DNA from: Alistipes sp. An66
GTDB taxonomy: Bacteria > Bacteroidota > Bacteroidia > Bacteroidales > Rikenellaceae
NCBI RefSeq assembly: GCF_002161445.1
Contig: NZ_NFHT01000015.1
Span: forward strand, 1-64,000
Length of the DNA stretch: 64,000 nt
Direction of reading: 5' to 3'
Shown: positions 61,809 to 64,000 of the stretch, one piece after another
How positions within the stretch are numbered: the first letter of the stretch is position 1
Layout of the letters: each line of letters opens with the position of its first letter
The notes under the pieces: generated by a model
Databases searched by the model: none
The model's input: only the letters and a program-made list of their open reading frames with translations
What the model was told of the DNA's origin: nothing
Position numbers and translations under genes: made by a program

Positions 61809-64000
61809 TTATTCCTGTTTTGTCAGCGTGTAGGTAAGGTTCCCGGCATTGCGCAGGTCTACCGTGATGAGGTAGGTTCCGGTCTCCGCGGGTTGGATGT
61901 TGTTATTGTTGTCGGCTTCCACGAGCACTCCGTCCGCTCCGCCGTACTTGTAGTTCCAGTTGTCGCCCAGCACGATCTGGATGCCGTCGCCGATCTCCGG
62001 GACGGTGCATGTCGCCTGCCACGTCAGGGTCGCGAGGTCGAAGGCCATCGGGTTGGCCGTCAGCGACCAGTTGTTGAACGTGCCCGTCACGGCGATCGGA
62101 AGCGCCTCTTCGGTCCAGGAACCGGTGGTCAGGTCGACCGTCACGCGGTTCAGCCCCAGATTCGTGAACCAGGCGGCGTAGGAGCTCTCCGACGTGTCGA
62201 GAACGAACTGCGAACCGGAAAGCGTGCCGTAAATTGTCCCGTCGTTCGGAAGGGCCGAGTCGCTGAATACGAAGTTGGTGTGTACCTCGTCATCCCACGA
62301 ACTCGATGTTGATATATAGCCCGCGTAGTGGCCGTCCGTGCCGGTCGAAATCAGTCGCGAGGCCATTTGCTCGGCATACTTCGTCTTCCAGCAGTAGTAG
62401 GCGTAGAGCGTTTCGGGATATTCCGGGGCCGGCTCCTCGCCGCCCTCGTCCGCAACGATCGTATAGGTGAGGTTCTCCGGGTCGTTCAGATCGACCGTCA
62501 GCCGGTAGCTCCGGTCCGCTTCGAGCCCGGCGGGCAGGAATTCGCTGCCGGTGCTCGACGTGCGGAATTCGAGTCGTCCGTCCAGATCGAGATCCGTGTA
62601 GCAGCGGTTCCAGTCGTCGTTGAGCCGCAGGTAGAAGCCCGAACCCCACTCCGCAGCCTGGATAGTCGCCGTCCAGGTCCGCGTCGCCGTATCGAAGCTC
62701 ATTTCGTTCGCGTTCTCCGTATAGCCGTTGAACGAGCCGAGCACTTCGAGCGACGTGACGGCCTCGCAGCTCCACGTCCGTTCGTTGAAGTCCGCCGTCA
62801 CGTGGCAGTAGGCGCCCGTGCCGTCGTCGTACCAGATCGCGTACATGTCTTCGCCCGTATAGAGGCGGTAGAGACCCGAATTGTCGCTCAACGGTGCCGC
62901 ACCGTAGAACTTCGCCGTCGAGGCGTCGTCCGTGTCGCCGAACTTGAAGTTGTACCACGCCGAGAAGTAGATGAAGCCCTCGTAGGTGCCGCTGCCCGCA
63001 GCGGCCAGCGTCCCGGCAACCGTTGTGGGGTTCTTGTCGCCGTCGAGGTTGTAGATGTAGACCTTGTCGCCCGTCGGAACCGCGTATGCGGGATCCTCCG
63101 GCCATTGGTCATCCTCCTCGTCCCCGCCGCCGACCTCGACCTCGCCTTCGGCCAGCGTCAGGCTCCGGTTCGTGAGGTCGAGCAGCAGCGTGTAGGTCCC
63201 GGCGGCACCCGCCGTGAGGCCCGAAGCTGCGCTTCCGTCGGCTACGGTGAACGCTCCGTCGGCGCCCGCCACGAGCGAAAGCGTACGCTCCACCGGTGCG
63301 GAATCGCCCGTCGACCGGTTGTAGAGACTGCCGCTCTGGACCAGACCGATCGCCGCGTTGTCGCCCGTCGTGGTGATCACGCAGCTCCACGTGTCCTGCG
63401 CCTTGTGGTAGGTCATGGCCAGTGAAGCGTCGTCTACCTGAACGGTCGGCTCCGGGATGGAGGTGGCCGTCCATTCGGCCGCCGAGGTGCTCATCGTCAC
63501 GTAGTAGCAGCCGGTCGGTTCGGGGAACCAGCAGTTCCAGCTGGTCAGGTCGGTGGTCTGTTGCAGGGCGAAGGCTGTTCCGGCGCTGCCGTCGTTGAGC
63601 GTGCCCCAGGCCGTGCCGTCCCCTTCGACGAAGTAGAAGTTCAGCCACGAGGAGGAGATCGTCGCCAGTCCGGCATACTCCCCGTCGGTCAGGGCGGGAA
63701 TTGCTGCCACGTCCGTGCCGCTGTCCTTCGAACGGATGGCAATCTGCGACATGTCGATGAAGTAGGGCGTTACGGTGAATTGCAGGACGTTGCCGTAGCG
63801 GGGCTCGGAGTTCCCGCCCAGCCGGGTCTTCATCCGCACGTAGAGCGGAGCGGCCGCGCCGCCCTCGAATCCCAGGCGCGAGACGATCGCGTTGAGTTGC
63901 GAAACGGTGTACTGCACCGACGTCGCGCCGGTGGTCATCAGCGCCTCGTAGGGTTCGGCGAAGCTCTCCTCGGCGGCGAACTGCAACGTCTGGGAGACCA
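61809..64000 (-). CDS. SusE-like surface glycan-binding lipoprotein (partial, 5' end outside the window)
   Basis: An open frame from the right edge to the stop at 61809, about 730 residues, still open at 64000. The visible N-terminal part (LQFAAEESFAEPYEALMTTG, VSQLNAIVSRLGFEGG, LYVRMKTRLGG, VLQFTVTPYFI) is the SusE N-terminal domain. Then come repeated beta-sandwich starch-binding-like units, ending with the pair at GTFNNWSLTANPMAFDLAT and LVEADNNNNIQPAETGTYLI. Given the GH53 and GH2 neighbours it should bind beta-1,4-galactan. The susCD pair is expected just beyond the right edge. Confidence 0.9.
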   Translation of the reverse strand, partial: VSQTLQFAAEESFAEPYEALMTTGATSVQYTVSQLNAIVSRLGFEGGAAAPLYVRMKTRLGGNSEPRYGNVLQFTVTPYFIDMSQIAIRSKDSGTDVAAIPALTDGEYAGLATISSSWLNFYFVEGDGTAWGTLNDGSAGTAFALQQTTDLTSWNCWFPEPTGCYYVTMSTSAAEWTATSIPEPTVQVDDASLAMTYHKAQDTWSCVITTTGDNAAIGLVQSGSLYNRSTGDSAPVERTLSLVAGADGAFTVADGSAASGLTAGAAGTYTLLLDLTNRSLTLAEGEVEVGGGDEEDDQWPEDPAYAVPTGDKVYIYNLDGDKNPTTVAGTLAAAGSGTYEGFIYFSAWYNFKFGDTDDASTAKFYGAAPLSDNSGLYRLYTGEDMYAIWYDDGTGAYCHVTADFNERTWSCEAVTSLEVLGSFNGYTENANEMSFDTATRTWTATIQAAEWGSGFYLRLNDDWNRCYTDLDLDGRLEFRTSSTGSEFLPAGLEADRSYRLTVDLNDPENLTYTIVADEGGEEPAPEYPETLYAYYCWKTKYAEQMASRLISTGTDGHYAGYISTSSSWDDEVHTNFVFSDSALPNDGTIYGTLSGSQFVLDTSESSYAAWFTNLGLNRVTVDLTTGSWTEEALPIAVTGTFNNWSLTANPMAFDLATLTWQATCTVPEIGDGIQIVLGDNWNYKYGGADGVLVEADNNNNIQPAETGTYLITVDLRNAGNLTYTLTKQE

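Overview
The window looks like a chromosomal segment of a GC-rich member of the Bacteroidales, most likely an Alistipes-like Rikenellaceae. This is inferred from SusC/SusD and SusE-type proteins, BACON-domain lipoproteins, BatD/BatE, a Ser-type sulfatase, a class II fumarate/malate gene set, and repeated use of the Bacteroidetes promoter (TTTG, 19-21 bp, TAnnTTTG) in front of genes on both strands. No rRNA, CRISPR array, insertion sequence or phage gene was seen. The species was not established.

Layout. 1-3600: a tRNA-Thr(GGT) gene divergent from an epimerase-type threonine dehydrogenase, an alpha/beta hydrolase, and a distinctly AT-richer pair of membrane-anchored unknowns. 3600-16300: housekeeping genes: class II fructose-bisphosphate aldolase, class I fumarase, batD-batE-recR-mdh, a META-domain lipoprotein, RidA, B12-dependent ribonucleotide reductase and an OmpA-family protein. 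16700-21250: ribH with a TPR membrane protein, a YczE-like membrane protein divergent from a frameshifted AraC regulator, then recF and a DciA-like gene that runs into a 38-bp tandem repeat derived from its own 3' end. 21650-36240: one long minus-strand locus made of a sulfatase, two calcineurin-like phosphoesterases (one interrupted by an in-frame amber codon), a large BACON lipoprotein, SusC, a SusD-like protein and a second BACON lipoprotein. It contains no glycoside hydrolase, so it reads as a surface system for phospho- and sulfo-ester substrates. 37170-45680: an NSS transporter, folB, tyrS, dnaX, a secreted 5-hydroxyisourate hydrolase and clpB. 45780-50720: an esterase, a GT2 glycosyltransferase, a glycan-related unknown, a LuxE-like acyl-activating enzyme and a dicarboxylate symporter. 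50760-57930: a radical SAM protein, yaaA, dxs, pyrH, a TlpA-like thioredoxin, frr, a transaldolase-like aldolase and an AlkZ-related protein. 58270-64000: the end of a galactan-utilisation locus (GH2 beta-galactosidase, GH53 endo-galactanase, SusE-like binding lipoprotein that continues past the right edge).

Points most worth attention: a ten-A run in dnaX placed so that a one-base slip gives an immediate stop at codon 367, right after the clamp-loader domains; the phosphoesterase/sulfatase SusCD locus whose two BACON lipoproteins share a C-terminal module; two broken regulator/enzyme genes; near-leaderless promoter spacing at four genes; and three helically phased GTGACA repeats upstream of clpB.
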